Positions 1 through 7,894 of a stretch of DNA of 64,000 bases are shown here, piece by piece (position 1 is the first letter of the stretch; the number at the start of each line of letters is the position of its first letter). Location: positions 558,001 through 622,000 of the forward strand of contig NZ_SNWQ01000002.1 in assembly GCF_004361855.1 (NCBI RefSeq), in the 5' to 3' direction. Source of the DNA: Kribbella caucasensis. Lineage in GTDB: Bacteria > Actinomycetota > Actinomycetes > Propionibacteriales > Kribbellaceae. The translations under genes were made by a program, and so were the position numbers. The notes under the pieces are model-generated. The model did no database searches. It was not told where the DNA came from and saw only the letters and a program-made list of their open reading frames with translations.

Positions 1-378
1 CCACGTCATCGCGTCGACCGAGCCGAGCACTTCCTCCGCGGTGACATCGTGATGCCGCGGGCTGTCCCGCAACATCTCCGCCCTCAGCAGTCGCCGCGCC
101 CCCACGACCAGCCCTTCGATCTGCGAAGACCCGACCGCCTCGGCCCGCAACAACAACCGCGCCAGCGCCTCACTGTTCGTCAGCACCGCGGCCGTCACGT
201 CCAGCCTGGCCAGATCCCCCGCCGCATCCTCCAACGCCGCAAGCACCTCGGCGCTGAGGTCGAACTCCCGCCCCACCAGCGGATCCGGGAAGTACAACTC
301 GTACGACCCACCCAGGCGCTCGGCCCGGGTGAACCCATCCGGGTGCCCCGGCCACCTGTGCAACTCGACCCTGGCCAT
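1..378 (-). CDS. Fic family protein, N-terminal part (runs off the left edge)
   Basis: An open frame of 126 codons reads from an ATG at 378 leftwards with no stop before the window ends, so only the N-terminal part is present. Residues 72-89 contain the Fic_N signature, including SSQIEG at 84-89. This fits the inhibitory helix pattern S/T-x-x-x-E-G/N of Fic AMP-transferases, whose Glu blocks ATP binding. The catalytic HPFxxGNG motif would lie beyond the window and cannot be checked. Fic enzymes usually AMPylate proteins, and many bacterial members with this N-terminal domain also carry a C-terminal winged helix. A double palindrome lies 13 bp upstream of the start, which suggests tight regulation. 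The family call is firm; activity and target are unknown. Confidence 0.85.
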   Translation of the reverse strand, partial: MARVELHRWPGHPDGFTRAERLGGSYELYFPDPLVGREFDLSAEVLAALEDAAGDLARLDVTAAVLTNSEALARLLLRAEAVGSSQIEGLVVGARRLLRAEMLRDSPRHHDVTAEEVLGSVDAMTW

Positions 379-390
379 AGGTTCAGTGTC

Positions 391-426
391 GCTTGTTCAA
401 GGTTATTCCGCAACCTTGAACAAGGT
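391..426. promoter_or_regulatory. Tandem palindromic operator upstream of fic
   Basis: Two near-identical palindromes, CTTGTTCAAG at 392-401 and ACCTTGAACAAGGT at 413-426, have centres 23 bp apart. Together they also form a perfect 13-bp inverted repeat (392-404 and 412-424) around a 7-nt spacer. They sit just upstream of the fic start at 378. The spacing of about two helical turns fits cooperative binding of a dimeric regulator. As RNA it could form a hairpin, but no U-tract follows. The binding protein is unknown; a winged helix in the Fic protein itself is one guess. Confidence 0.6.
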
Positions 427-593
427 ACTCGAAATCCAGTGGGAGAACGGGGGAGGCTACCTCCTACCCCACCCGACGTGTCCTGAGGGCGACGGACGGT
501 GAACCCGCGAGCGGTGAGACTGACGGAAACCCGGTGGCGGTGAGGCTCGCGCGGTGGTGAGACTGACGCGGTCGGCGGACGAGGGAGGTTTGG

Positions 594-1422
594 GTGCGGC
601 TGGATCCGGATGTGGTGGAGATGGTGGCGGCCAACGAGGCGGACTGGGATGCGCGGGCGGCGTTGCATGCGGCCAGTGGGTTCTACAGCCGACAGGCGGA
701 GTACTGGTTTGCTGAGTACGAGTGGGAGGACCTGGGCGAACTCGCGGGGCTCGACGTGCTGCATTTGCAGTGTCATCTGGGGACCGAGACGATTGCGTTC
801 GCGGAGCGGGGTGCGAGAGCGGTCGGGCTGGATTTGTTGGCACGCTCGTTGGACGAGGCTCGGCGGATCGCGGCTGCGGCTGATGCCAAGGTGGAGTACG
901 TCCATGCCAACGTGTACGAGGCGGACGAGGCGTTGCGGGGGCAGGCAGTTTGACGTCGTGTACACCGGTAAGGGTGCGCTGTGTTATCTGCCGGATCTGG
1001 TTCAGTGGGCTGATGTCGTCAGGGACCTGCTCAGACCGGGTGGCTTCCTGTACGTCGTCGAGTTCCACCCGCTGCTGAACTCTCTTCGTCCGGTCTCCCT
1101 TCCTGGCGAGTCTGACGATCTCGTGCTCCGCAAGGACTACCTCGAGGGTCGCGGTCCGATTGCTCACGAATCCACGGTCACGTACACGGGCGATGAGGTT
1201 CCAGGCCGGCAGCGCAGCTACGAATGGATGCACGGCCTGGGCGAACTTGTCACCACGCTCTCCGCGGCAGGCTTCCGGATCGACAGCCTTCGCGAGTCCG
1301 AGGTGCTCCCTTGGCCGCGCTGGAGCTCGATGGAACAGACGCCGGGCGGCTGGTGGCGGCTGCCCGACGACGCGCCGCGTATCCCGCTCCTGTTCGCCTT
1401 GAAGGCCACCAAGGCGGGGTGA
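594..1422 (+). pseudogene. Class I SAM-dependent methyltransferase gene broken by a +1 frameshift
   Basis: The reading frame from GTG 594, preceded by GAGGGAGG at 581-588, encodes a Rossmann methyltransferase N-terminus with SAM motif I (LHLQCHLGTET, about residues 54-64). It stops at 951-953. The rest of the same family continues in the +1 frame from RQFDVVYTGKGALCYLPD to a stop at 1420-1422. Removing one G from the five-G run at 937-941 joins the halves in register (ALRG-RQFDVVY). The full protein would be about 275 residues, normal for the family. Both halves keep family-like sequence, so this is either a very recent mutation, slippage-dependent expression or a sequencing error. The substrate is not predictable. 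Confidence 0.8.
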
Positions 1423-1458
1423 GAGGCCGGTCCGGCTCCGTGTGTTGGTGCGGTGGGG

Positions 1459-2337
1459 TCAGGTTGTTGCGGGCGCGAGTACGGCGTCGCAGAGGTTGAT
1501 GAGTTGCTGGCGGAGGGGGCGGGCTCGGGTGGCGAACTCGCGTTGGGTGGCGGCGTAGGTGGCTTTGCCGTTGGGGGTTTCGATGGGAATGGGGGTGTAG
1601 CCGAGGGCGGTGAGGTCGTAGGGGGAGGCGCGCATGTCGAGGGTGCGGATGTCGCGGGCGAGTTCGAAGCAGGCCAGGACCACGGAGCTGGGCGTGAACG
1701 GCATCAGTTTGCAGGCCCACTTGTAGAGGTCCATGTTGGCGTGCAGGCAGCCGCCTTGTTCGAGGGCGGGCTGGGACTCGCGGGTGGGCTGCAGGACGTT
1801 CAGCGGGCGAGCGGGTGTGGTGAAGAAGCGGAAGGCATCGAAGTGGGAGCAGGCGATCTTGTGCGACTCGACGACCTGGTCGGTGCCCTCGGCACCTAAC
1901 CGTAGCGGCCACTTCTGGTGCCGGATCTCGTCACTGCGGTAGATCATCGCCCACTCGTGCAGGCCGAAGCAGCCGAACTGGGGTTGCCGGTCGAGAGTGG
2001 CGGCAAGGAGGCGGCGGATCCACTGGATGCTGTCGGAACGCTTGGCCACGTAGGCCGGATCCAGGTGAACTGCGCCGTCGGAGTACAGGTATCCCTTCAT
2101 GCCCTCGTACTGCGTGGCGCCGAGCAGGCGGACGCCGGGGCCGGGGTGCCAGATGCGGAGTTGGTTGGGGCGGGTGGGGTAGTAGGTGAAGAGGAAGTCC
2201 TCGACGGGGTGGGGTTGGCGGCGTTCGCGGCGGGCGAGGTGGTCCGCCAGCAGCGCGTCCACGCGGTCGGCATGTGCGGCGGCGAGCGGCTGCCACTGCG
2301 CGGGTGTCAGCTCGGCGGGAATGAGAGAAACGGTCAC
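1459..2337 (-). CDS. Actinobacterial 3-methyladenine DNA glycosylase-like protein
   Basis: This 292-residue protein starts at GTG 2337, which overlaps the stop of the upstream acetyltransferase by four bases (GTGA). This translational coupling decides the start. The sequence resembles an actinobacterial family usually annotated 3-methyladenine DNA glycosylase, with the conserved block HPVEDFLFTYY near residues 43-53 and GCFGLHEWAMIY near 135-146. It lacks an obvious helix-hairpin-helix motif, so the name rests on family habit rather than visible catalytic features. Its substrate should be regarded as unproven. It is a cytoplasmic protein with no signal peptide. Confidence 0.7.
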   Translation of the reverse strand: MTVSLIPAELTPAQWQPLAAAHADRVDALLADHLARRERRQPHPVEDFLFTYYPTRPNQLRIWHPGPGVRLLGATQYEGMKGYLYSDGAVHLDPAYVAKRSDSIQWIRRLLAATLDRQPQFGCFGLHEWAMIYRSDEIRHQKWPLRLGAEGTDQVVESHKIACSHFDAFRFFTTPARPLNVLQPTRESQPALEQGGCLHANMDLYKWACKLMPFTPSSVVLACFELARDIRTLDMRASPYDLTALGYTPIPIETPNGKATYAATQREFATRARPLRQQLINLCDAVLAPATT

Positions 2338-2822
2338 AGGTCCAGGGCGAAGGCGTGGAGCCGGACGGTGGGGAGAGGGGACCAGTCTCGGTCGGGGGTG
2401 CGGATGAAGCCGAGGCGGTCGTAGAGGCGGTGTGCGGTGGTCATGTACGAGGCGCTGCACAGCACGAGCCGGGACAATCCCAGGTCGCGGGAGCGTTGGA
2501 TGCAGTGGTGGGTCAGGGCGGTTCCGAGGCCGAGTCCGCGGGCCTTGGCGGATACCGCGAGCATCCGGAACTCGCCCTCGCCGTCCTGGCTGATCTCGCG
2601 GTAGGTGGAGCCGGGTGCGCAGTAGGTGACGGTGCCGAGCAGGTCGAAGCCGTCGGCGGCGACCCAGAGTTCGGCGTTGGCGGCGCGGTCGGCGGCGTTG
2701 CGCAGGACGTCTCCATAGTCCGATCCAGCCGGGACGAAGCCGTCCGCCGCGTAGGCCTCGGCGGCGAGCTCGCCGGTTGCGGCGTACTCGTCCGGCGCGG
2801 CGAGGCGGATGTCGGTGGTCAC
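2334..2822 (-). CDS. GNAT family N-acetyltransferase
   Basis: A 162-residue single-domain GNAT protein starting at GTG 2822. The acetyl-CoA pyrophosphate-binding loop is visible as AKARGLGLGTAL around residues 92-103, following the strand EFRMLAVS. The C-terminal YDRLGF motif at about 134-139 is also typical. The acceptor cannot be inferred; small molecules, antibiotics or protein N-termini are all possible. Its stop overlaps the start of the downstream glycosylase-like gene, so the two form a coupled operon. It is divergent from the fumarylacetoacetate hydrolase gene across 143 bp. Confidence 0.85.
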   Translation of the reverse strand: MTTDIRLAAPDEYAATGELAAEAYAADGFVPAGSDYGDVLRNAADRAANAELWVAADGFDLLGTVTYCAPGSTYREISQDGEGEFRMLAVSAKARGLGLGTALTHHCIQRSRDLGLSRLVLCSASYMTTAHRLYDRLGFIRTPDRDWSPLPTVRLHAFALDL

Positions 2823-2965
2823 CGGACAAGGATCTCATCCTCGTCCGGAGCCAGGATCATCCTGCTCCGCCGGTGGTTGTGGGTGGGTTGTCGTGCTCCG
2901 GGGAGAGTCCAGGGCGGGGGCGGCGGTAGGCTCGGGCCGTTCAGCTCCTCTACTGAAGGCCGGCC

Positions 2966-3754
2966 GTGCGTATCGCCAGATTCTCCGTCGACGACGAACC
3001 GAAGTACGGCGTTGTCGAGACCGACGACCCGGAGGGACTCGTCGGCACCGTCAGTGTGCTCGACTCGGATCCGCTCTACCGGCCGGTCCAGTTCACCGGC
3101 GAGAAGTTGCAGCTGGCCGATGTCCGGCTGCTCGCCCCGGTGATCCCGCGTAGCAAGGTGGTCTGCGTCGGGCGCAACTACCAGGCGCACGCCGAGGAGA
3201 TGGGCAACGAGGTACCGGCCGAGCCGCTGATCTTCCTGAAGCCGAACACGTCGGTGATCGGTCCGCGGGACGGGATCGTGTACCCGGAGCAGACCAACAA
3301 CCTGCACTTCGAGGGCGAGCTGGCGATCGTGATCGGCCGGATCTGCCGGGACCTGCCCAAGGAGCGGGTCAACGAGGTGATCTTCGGCTACACGGTCGCC
3401 AACGACGTGACCGCGCGCGACCTGCAGAAGTCCGACGGGCAGTGGGCCCGGGCCAAGGGGTTCGACACGTTCTGCCCGCTCGGGCCGTGGATCAGCACCG
3501 AGTTCGACGTCGCGGATGTCCGGGTGACCACGCAACTGAACGGTGAGCTGAAGCAGGACGGGCGGACCTCTCAGTTCATTTTCGACGTCCCGGAGGTGCT
3601 GGCCTACATCACCTCCTTCACCACGTTGCTGCCCGGCGACGTGGTGCTCACCGGCACCCCGGCTGGGGTCGGTCCGATGCTGCCCGGCGATGAAGTGTCG
3701 GTCAGCGTCGAAGGAATCGGAACTCTGACGAACAAGGTGATCGTGCGTGACTGA
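2966..3754 (+). CDS. Fumarylacetoacetate hydrolase family protein
   Basis: A 262-residue FAH-fold enzyme starting at GTG 2966. The C-terminal FAH domain begins near residue 55 ([19 protein letters not shown]). It carries the metal-binding acidic triad in the pattern EGELAIVIG (about 114-122) and the loop [14 protein letters not shown] (about 145-158). Family members hydrolyse C-C bonds in beta-diketones or decarboxylate oxaloacetate. The short N-terminal extension is like the actinobacterial homologues found next to gltX. The 3' end overlaps gltX by 8 bp, so the two are co-transcribed. The physiological substrate is not evident from sequence. Confidence 0.9.
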   Translation: MRIARFSVDDEPKYGVVETDDPEGLVGTVSVLDSDPLYRPVQFTGEKLQLADVRLLAPVIPRSKVVCVGRNYQAHAEEMGNEVPAEPLIFLKPNTSVIGPRDGIVYPEQTNNLHFEGELAIVIGRICRDLPKERVNEVIFGYTVANDVTARDLQKSDGQWARAKGFDTFCPLGPWISTEFDVADVRVTTQLNGELKQDGRTSQFIFDVPEVLAYITSFTTLLPGDVVLTGTPAGVGPMLPGDEVSVSVEGIGTLTNKVIVRD

Positions 3755-5294
3755 CCGGCCTGCCGCTGCTTCCTTCGACGACGACAGCGGCGTTCTTGGC
3801 GGCCTCGAACCGAACCAGGTCCGAGTGCGGTTCCCACCGTCGCCCACCGGGCTGCTGACCGTCGGCAACATCCGCAGCGCGCTGTTCAACTGGGCCTTCG
3901 CCCGGCACTACGGCGGCAAGCTGGTACTGCGGATCGAGGACACCGACGCTTCCCGCAACACCCCCGAGGCATTGCAGTACACCCTGGAGTCGTTGCGCTG
4001 GCTCGGCCTGAACTGGGACGAGGGTCCCGAGGTCGGCGGTGAGTACGGTCCGTACCTGCAGTCCGAGCGGATGGACACGTACGCCGACGTGGTGGCCAAG
4101 CTGCTCGCGGCCGCCCGGGCGTACCACTGTTATTGCTCGCAGGAGGAGCTCGACCAGCGCCGCGAGGCCGCCCGGACAGCCGGGCAGCACAGCGGGTACG
4201 ACGGTCACTGCCGGGCGCTGACCCCGGAGCAGGTGCAGGCGTACGTCGAGGAGGGTCGTCGTCCGGTGGTCCGGTTGCGGATGCCGGATCGGCCGATCAC
4301 GTTCACCGACCTGGTCCGCGGCGAGATCACCTTCCTGCCCGAGAACCTGGGCGACTACGTGCTGGTGCGGGCCAACGGCTATCCGCTGTACCCGCTGGTG
4401 AACCCGGTCGACGACGCGTTGATGGAGATCACCCACGTATTGCGGGGCGAGGACCTGCTGCCGTCGACGCCCCGGCAGATCGCGTTGTACGAGGCGCTCG
4501 CGGAGATCGGGATCGGCTCGGGGCGGACGCCGCGGTTCGGGCATCTGCCGTTCGTGATGGGTGAGGGCAACAAGAAGTTGTCCAAGCGCGACCCGGGGTC
4601 CGGCCTCGGCGAGTACATGGAGCGTGGGTTCCTGCCCGAGGGGCTGCTCAACTACCTGGCGTTGCTGGGCTGGTCGATCGCGGACGACCGGGACGTGTTC
4701 ACCATGGCCGAGATGATCGAGGCGTTCGACATCCGCAAGGTGAACGCGAACGCGGCCCGGTTCGACCCGAAGAAGTGCGAGGCGATCAACGCGTCGCACA
4801 TGCGATTGCTGCCGGCAGACGAGTTCGCCGAGCGGACGGTGCCGTTCCTGGCGAAGGCTGGCGTGCTGCCGGCCGAGCCGACCACGGAGCAGCGTGCGTT
4901 GCTGGCGGCCGCGATACCGCTGGTGCAGGAGCGGATGAACACGCTGTCGGAATCGGTCGACATGCTGGCCTTCCTGTTCGTTCCCGACGAGGACTTCAGC
5001 GTCGATCCGGACGCGGGTGCGAAGGTGCTGACCGGCGACGCCGGCGCAGTACTGGAGGCGGCTGAGAAGGCGCTGTCGGAGCTGGGTGAGTGGACGACCG
5101 AGGCGATCGAGCAGGCGCTGCGGACGGCCTTGATCGAGGGTCTCGGGCTGAAGCCGAAGAACGCGTTCGGCCCGGTCCGGGTGGCGATCTCCGGCCGCCG
5201 GATCTCGCCGCCGCTGTTCGAGTCGCTGGAGCTGCTCGGCCGGGAACGTTCGCTGCACCGGCTCGAACAGGCGCGCGGCCTGCTGGCGGACTGA
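3747..5294 (+). CDS. gltX: Glutamyl-tRNA synthetase
   Basis: A 515-residue class I aminoacyl-tRNA synthetase that charges tRNA-Glu with glutamate. The HIGH-like signature is in [18 protein letters not shown] (residues 31-48). The KLSKR signature lies near residue 277, inside [19 protein letters not shown]. The catalytic Rossmann domain, stem-contact region and C-terminal anticodon-binding helices are all present, so the protein is full length. Start GTG 3747 is chosen because of the N-terminal match and the overlap with the FAH gene. The N-terminal extension of about 24 residues before the fold is longer than in E. coli. tRNA-Gln and tRNA-Glu genes lie about 1 kb downstream. A non-discriminating role (charging tRNA-Gln for GatCAB) is usual in actinobacteria but cannot be read here. 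Confidence 0.97.
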   Translation: MTDRPAAASFDDDSGVLGGLEPNQVRVRFPPSPTGLLTVGNIRSALFNWAFARHYGGKLVLRIEDTDASRNTPEALQYTLESLRWLGLNWDEGPEVGGEYGPYLQSERMDTYADVVAKLLAAARAYHCYCSQEELDQRREAARTAGQHSGYDGHCRALTPEQVQAYVEEGRRPVVRLRMPDRPITFTDLVRGEITFLPENLGDYVLVRANGYPLYPLVNPVDDALMEITHVLRGEDLLPSTPRQIALYEALAEIGIGSGRTPRFGHLPFVMGEGNKKLSKRDPGSGLGEYMERGFLPEGLLNYLALLGWSIADDRDVFTMAEMIEAFDIRKVNANAARFDPKKCEAINASHMRLLPADEFAERTVPFLAKAGVLPAEPTTEQRALLAAAIPLVQERMNTLSESVDMLAFLFVPDEDFSVDPDAGAKVLTGDAGAVLEAAEKALSELGEWTTEAIEQALRTALIEGLGLKPKNAFGPVRVAISGRRISPPLFESLELLGRERSLHRLEQARGLLAD

Positions 5295-5298
5295 CCTG

Positions 5299-6270
5299 AT
5301 GTCGTACGACGCCGCAAAGCTGCCGGGGTCCACCGCCGACGCCGGGGACTCGGGTCCGCAGCCGTACCACCGGCTGCTCCGAAATCCGGTGACGTCGAGC
5401 TGGTCGGTGGTCCTCGGGGCGGGCGCGATCCTGGTCGGGTGGATGTTCACCAGCCTGGTGATCCTGTCGATCCAGCAGGGGATCCGGCCGGACGCCGAGG
5501 GCACGGTGTCGTGGTTCGGCCTGCTGGCGACGAACCTGTCGCTGATCGTGCTGATCCCGTTGTGCATGGTCGTCGCGACCCGGCTGAACCACCAGACCCC
5601 GGGACTGCTGTCGTCGGTGACGGGCCGGCTCCGCTGGCGGCCGCTGGCCTGGTTCGCGGTTGCCGCGGTCGTCGTCGAGCTGATCATGCTCGGGTTCATC
5701 GAGGTCGGCGGCGTGGACCTGATCGGCGACGGCGGCAATGGACCGGCGAAGGACGCGGCCGCTGTGATCGCGGTGACGTTGCTCACCTCGACGTTCCAGG
5801 CCGCGGGGGAGGAGTACTTCTTCCGCGGCTACCTGTTGCAGGCGGTCGGGAGGCTGGTGCGGAGTTCGGTCTTCGCTGTCCTCGTGACCACGCTCCTGTT
5901 CACCATGGCGCACGGAATCTGGCCCTGGGAGAGCCCGGCGTTGTTCCTCGACCGGTTCGCGTTCGGTCTGTTGGCCGGGTACCTCGTGATCCGGACGGGC
6001 GGGCTGGAGGCGTCGATCGCGGCCCACGCGGCGAACAACGTGATCACCTTCATCTACGCGGCGCTGACCGACAGCGTGGGCGACAGCCTGGGTGCGACGG
6101 ATGCGCCGTGGTCGTTGGTGATCGTGGATGTGGTGAAGTTCGCGCTCTTCGCGGGGGTCGCTCTGCTGCTGGCGAGGCGGCAGCGGCTGGGGACGAAGTG
6201 TGACCTGCCGTTGGTGCCGGCCGCGTATATGACCCCCGGGCTGGGCGGGCCAGGAACGAAACGCGTGTGA
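5299..6270 (+). CDS. CPBP family intramembrane glutamic endopeptidase (Abi)
   Basis: A 323-residue multi-pass membrane protein that starts 5 bp after gltX and so probably shares its transcript. It has about eight hydrophobic segments after a hydrophilic N-terminus of about 40 residues. The CPBP motifs are intact: EEYFFRG (EExxxR, about residues 171-177), FTMAHG (about 196-201) and HAANN (about 241-245). In Rce1-type proteases these form the catalytic Glu/His site in the membrane. Bacterial members are linked to protein processing, bacteriocin immunity or signalling. The substrate is not predictable. The C-terminal tail is short and basic. Confidence 0.9.
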   Translation: MSYDAAKLPGSTADAGDSGPQPYHRLLRNPVTSSWSVVLGAGAILVGWMFTSLVILSIQQGIRPDAEGTVSWFGLLATNLSLIVLIPLCMVVATRLNHQTPGLLSSVTGRLRWRPLAWFAVAAVVVELIMLGFIEVGGVDLIGDGGNGPAKDAAAVIAVTLLTSTFQAAGEEYFFRGYLLQAVGRLVRSSVFAVLVTTLLFTMAHGIWPWESPALFLDRFAFGLLAGYLVIRTGGLEASIAAHAANNVITFIYAALTDSVGDSLGATDAPWSLVIVDVVKFALFAGVALLLARRQRLGTKCDLPLVPAAYMTPGLGGPGTKRV

Positions 6271-6303
6271 CAGGAGTGACAACCGCTGAGGCCCGACCTC
6301 GTT

Positions 6304-6333
6304 TTGGAATCTGAGGGCTTGCTCGGGTAGGCT
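6304..6333 (+). promoter_or_regulatory. Candidate promoter for the tRNA-Gln/tRNA-Glu unit
   Basis: TTGGAA at 6304-6309 and TAGGCT at 6328-6333 are separated by 18 bp. They lie about 55 bp upstream of tRNA-Gln, between the CPBP gene and the tRNAs. The match to the actinobacterial housekeeping consensus (TTGACA / TAnnnT) is partial. Confidence 0.4.
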
Positions 6334-6387
6334 CAGCGGGCCAGGTTGTGAGGGCGGCGACGCACTCGCAACTGCAGAGAAGTGCCT

Positions 6388-6459
6388 TGGGGTATGGGGT
6401 AATTGGCAGCCCGTCTGATTCTGGTTCAGTTAGTCTAGGTTCGAGTCCTAGTACCCCAG
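6388..6459 (+). tRNA. tRNA-Gln (anticodon CUG)
   Basis: The cloverleaf reads from a perfect 7-bp acceptor stem (TGGGGTA / TACCCCA) with discriminator G6459. The anticodon loop TTCTGGT gives CTG, and the T-arm contains TAGGTTCGAGTCCTA. The CCA end is not encoded. It lies 81 bp upstream of tRNA-Glu in the same orientation, so the two are probably co-transcribed. Confidence 0.95.
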
Positions 6460-6540
6460 CGAGCGATTGGACCCAACCGGTGAAAATCGGTAGAGTCCTT
6501 CCTCGTTGCCCGGCCCGCAAGGACCGTGCGACAACCCTCT

Positions 6541-6616
6541 GGCCCCGTTGTGTAGCGGCCTAGCACGCCGCCCTCTCAAGGCGGTAGCGCGGGTTCGAAT
6601 CCCGTCGGGGCTACCA
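6541..6616 (+). tRNA. tRNA-Glu (anticodon CUC), CCA encoded
   Basis: The acceptor stem GGCCCCG / CGGGGCT has one G-U pair. The anticodon stem-loop CCGCC-CTCTCAA-GGCGG gives anticodon CTC. The T-arm GCGGGTTCGAATCCCGT is followed by discriminator A6613 and an encoded CCA at 6614-6616. A strong terminator follows within 4 nt, closing the gltX-CPBP-tRNA neighbourhood. No integrase or tRNA-end duplication was found beside it, although accessory genes begin directly downstream. Confidence 0.97.
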
Positions 6617-6619
6617 GAG

Positions 6620-6653
6620 AAAGCGCCTCTCATCACCGATGAGAGGCGCTTTT
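6620..6653 (+). terminator. Intrinsic terminator after tRNA-Glu
   Basis: A perfect 15-bp stem (6620-6634 and 6638-6652, arm AAAGCGCCTCTCATC) closes a 3-nt loop. The descending arm ends in TTTT. Confidence 0.9.
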
Positions 6654-6714
6654 GGTTGTCCACAGATCCACGGAATCTCACCATTTCGGGGGTTCCGATG
6701 GCTACAGTCTTCTC

Positions 6715-6984
6715 ATGAGCGAGAGCTATTCCCTGGCCGATGGGCCGGCTGAACTCGAGGCGCTGGTGGCGCGGGCGGCCGACGCCCACGAGCGGGTCGA
6801 CCTCACCGAGGATGACACCACGGTGGCCGTGATTATCTCGCTGACCGACTACCAGGAGCTCCAGGACGCTGTCGACCAGGCGGACATCGCCGAGGCCGAA
6901 GCGGTCAAGGCTGCGGACGGCCCGTGGATCCCGCACGAAGAAGTCGTCGCGATGCTGGAGCGGGACGACTCAGAGCAGGTATGA
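6715..6984 (+). CDS. Phd/YefM-like antitoxin of a type II toxin-antitoxin pair
   Basis: An 89-residue acidic protein. Its N-terminal part (LTEDDTTVAVIISLTDYQELQD, about residues 30-51) matches the Phd/YefM DNA-binding fold, where the VAVIIS strand and DYQELQD helix are typical. The C-terminal half is acidic and probably flexible; this part normally wraps the toxin. No Shine-Dalgarno precedes ATG 6715, but TACAGT at 6703-6708 sits at -10 spacing, so the mRNA is probably leaderless. The stop overlaps the toxin start by four bases (ATGA), the usual layout that keeps antitoxin in excess. Autorepression by the complex is expected from the family. Confidence 0.85.
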   Translation: MSESYSLADGPAELEALVARAADAHERVDLTEDDTTVAVIISLTDYQELQDAVDQADIAEAEAVKAADGPWIPHEEVVAMLERDDSEQV

Positions 6985-7235
6985 GCTACACGATCGTCTG
7001 GCGACCAGCGCCGGTCGCCGCTCTGCGCGAATTGCGCCGGCTGGATCCTGACACCGCCAAGGCGCTCGCCGCCACCGTAGGCACGTTGGCGACCGATCCG
7101 CGACCGGCCAACAGCAGGCCTCTTGGCTCGGGCCAGTTCCGCCGTCTGCGCCTGCAGAACCTCCGGGTTCTGTACGAGGTCAGCGACGAACAGGAGACCG
7201 TCTACATCCTCAAGATCGGGTCTGCCGGCCGCTGA
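6981..7235 (+). CDS. RelE/ParE superfamily toxin
   Basis: An 84-residue basic protein starting at ATG 6981 within the antitoxin stop. The order of elements fits RelE: strand YTIVWRPAPVAALREL (3-18), a helix pair rich in Leu and Arg, then QFRRLRLQNLRVLYEVSDEQETVYILKIGSAGR (about 52-84). The arginines in RRLRLQNLRVLYEV lie where RelE enzymes contact mRNA on the ribosome. The C-terminal strand VYILKIG is typical of RelE. The likely activity is ribosome-dependent mRNA cleavage; ParE-type gyrase inhibition is the alternative and sequence alone does not exclude it. Confidence 0.85.
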   Translation: MSYTIVWRPAPVAALRELRRLDPDTAKALAATVGTLATDPRPANSRPLGSGQFRRLRLQNLRVLYEVSDEQETVYILKIGSAGR

Positions 7236-7276
7236 TACGGCGTACCGTCTCGGGCGTCGGATCTACCGTGGGGGCT

Positions 7277-7801
7277 ATGGCGCTGGCGGTTTGTTTGTTG
7301 GTGGATCGGCGGGCCGAGCGGGTGCTGCGGAACTTGTGGGATCGGCTCGAGGAGCTGGGAGTGCCGTCCCTGCGGTCGCACACGCACGGGCGGCACGTGC
7401 CGCATGTGTCGTTCGCGGTATTGCGCGAGTGGCAGCGCGATGAGGTTGCGAAGGCCGTCGAGGGGCTGCCGGTGGGGGAGCCGGTCAGGTTGTACTTCGA
7501 TGCGCTGGGGACGTTCCGGCGAGGCCGGGCGTGGTTGGTGCCCGCCGTCAGCGCCGACGTACTGCGGCGACAGGAGCAGGTGGTGTCTGCCGTGGTGGAG
7601 ACGGGGGCCGACTTGCATCGGCATTATCAGCCGGGGGTCTGGGTGCCACATTGCACGATCGCGCCCCGGGTGCCGTTGGCCAAACTGCCGGTGCTGGCGG
7701 CGGCTGTGTACGACGTACTGCCGCTGGAGGTGACCGCCGACAGGGCTGCGTTGATCGACAGCGGCACAGGAGAACTCTGGCCGCTCTCACACATCCCGTA
7801 G
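7277..7801 (+). CDS. 2'-5' RNA ligase family protein (2H phosphoesterase)
   Basis: A protein of about 174 residues with the two HxS/TxU motifs that define 2H phosphoesterases: HVSFAV (about residues 37-42) and HCTIAP (about 125-130). These place two histidines across a bilobal fold to cut or join 2',5' or cyclic phosphate bonds. Family members include LigT-like RNA ligase and cyclic phosphodiesterases; the substrate here is unknown. Start ATG 7277 is preferred over GTG 7268 by similarity, although neither has a clear ribosome-binding site. It is convergent with the ABC permease and separated from it by a bidirectional terminator. Confidence 0.85.
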   Translation: MALAVCLLVDRRAERVLRNLWDRLEELGVPSLRSHTHGRHVPHVSFAVLREWQRDEVAKAVEGLPVGEPVRLYFDALGTFRRGRAWLVPAVSADVLRRQEQVVSAVVETGADLHRHYQPGVWVPHCTIAPRVPLAKLPVLAAAVYDVLPLEVTADRAALIDSGTGELWPLSHIP

Positions 7802-7844
7802 GCGGCGAACCCGTCGGCCCAAATCCCGTCGACACCGTCAAAGG

Positions 7845-7877
7845 CGAAGGCCCGGACCTTGACGGTCCGGGCCTTCG
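7845..7877. terminator. Bidirectional terminator between convergent genes
   Basis: A perfect 14-bp GC-rich stem (7845-7858 and 7864-7877, arm CGAAGGCCCGGACC) with a 5-nt loop lies between the 2H phosphoesterase and the ABC permease. There is no long U-tract, as is common in actinobacteria. Confidence 0.75.
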
Positions 7878-7894
7878 GCAGGTCGGCTGTGGCG

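Noticed and set aside
3702..5786. A 694-residue minus-strand open frame under gltX and the CPBP gene
   Set aside because: It is an antisense shadow of high-GC codon bias. It has low-complexity Arg/Gln/Pro content and crosses two well-supported genes.
6388..7300. Integrated prophage or element at the tRNA genes
   Set aside because: No integrase, excisionase, phage gene or duplicated tRNA end was found on either side.
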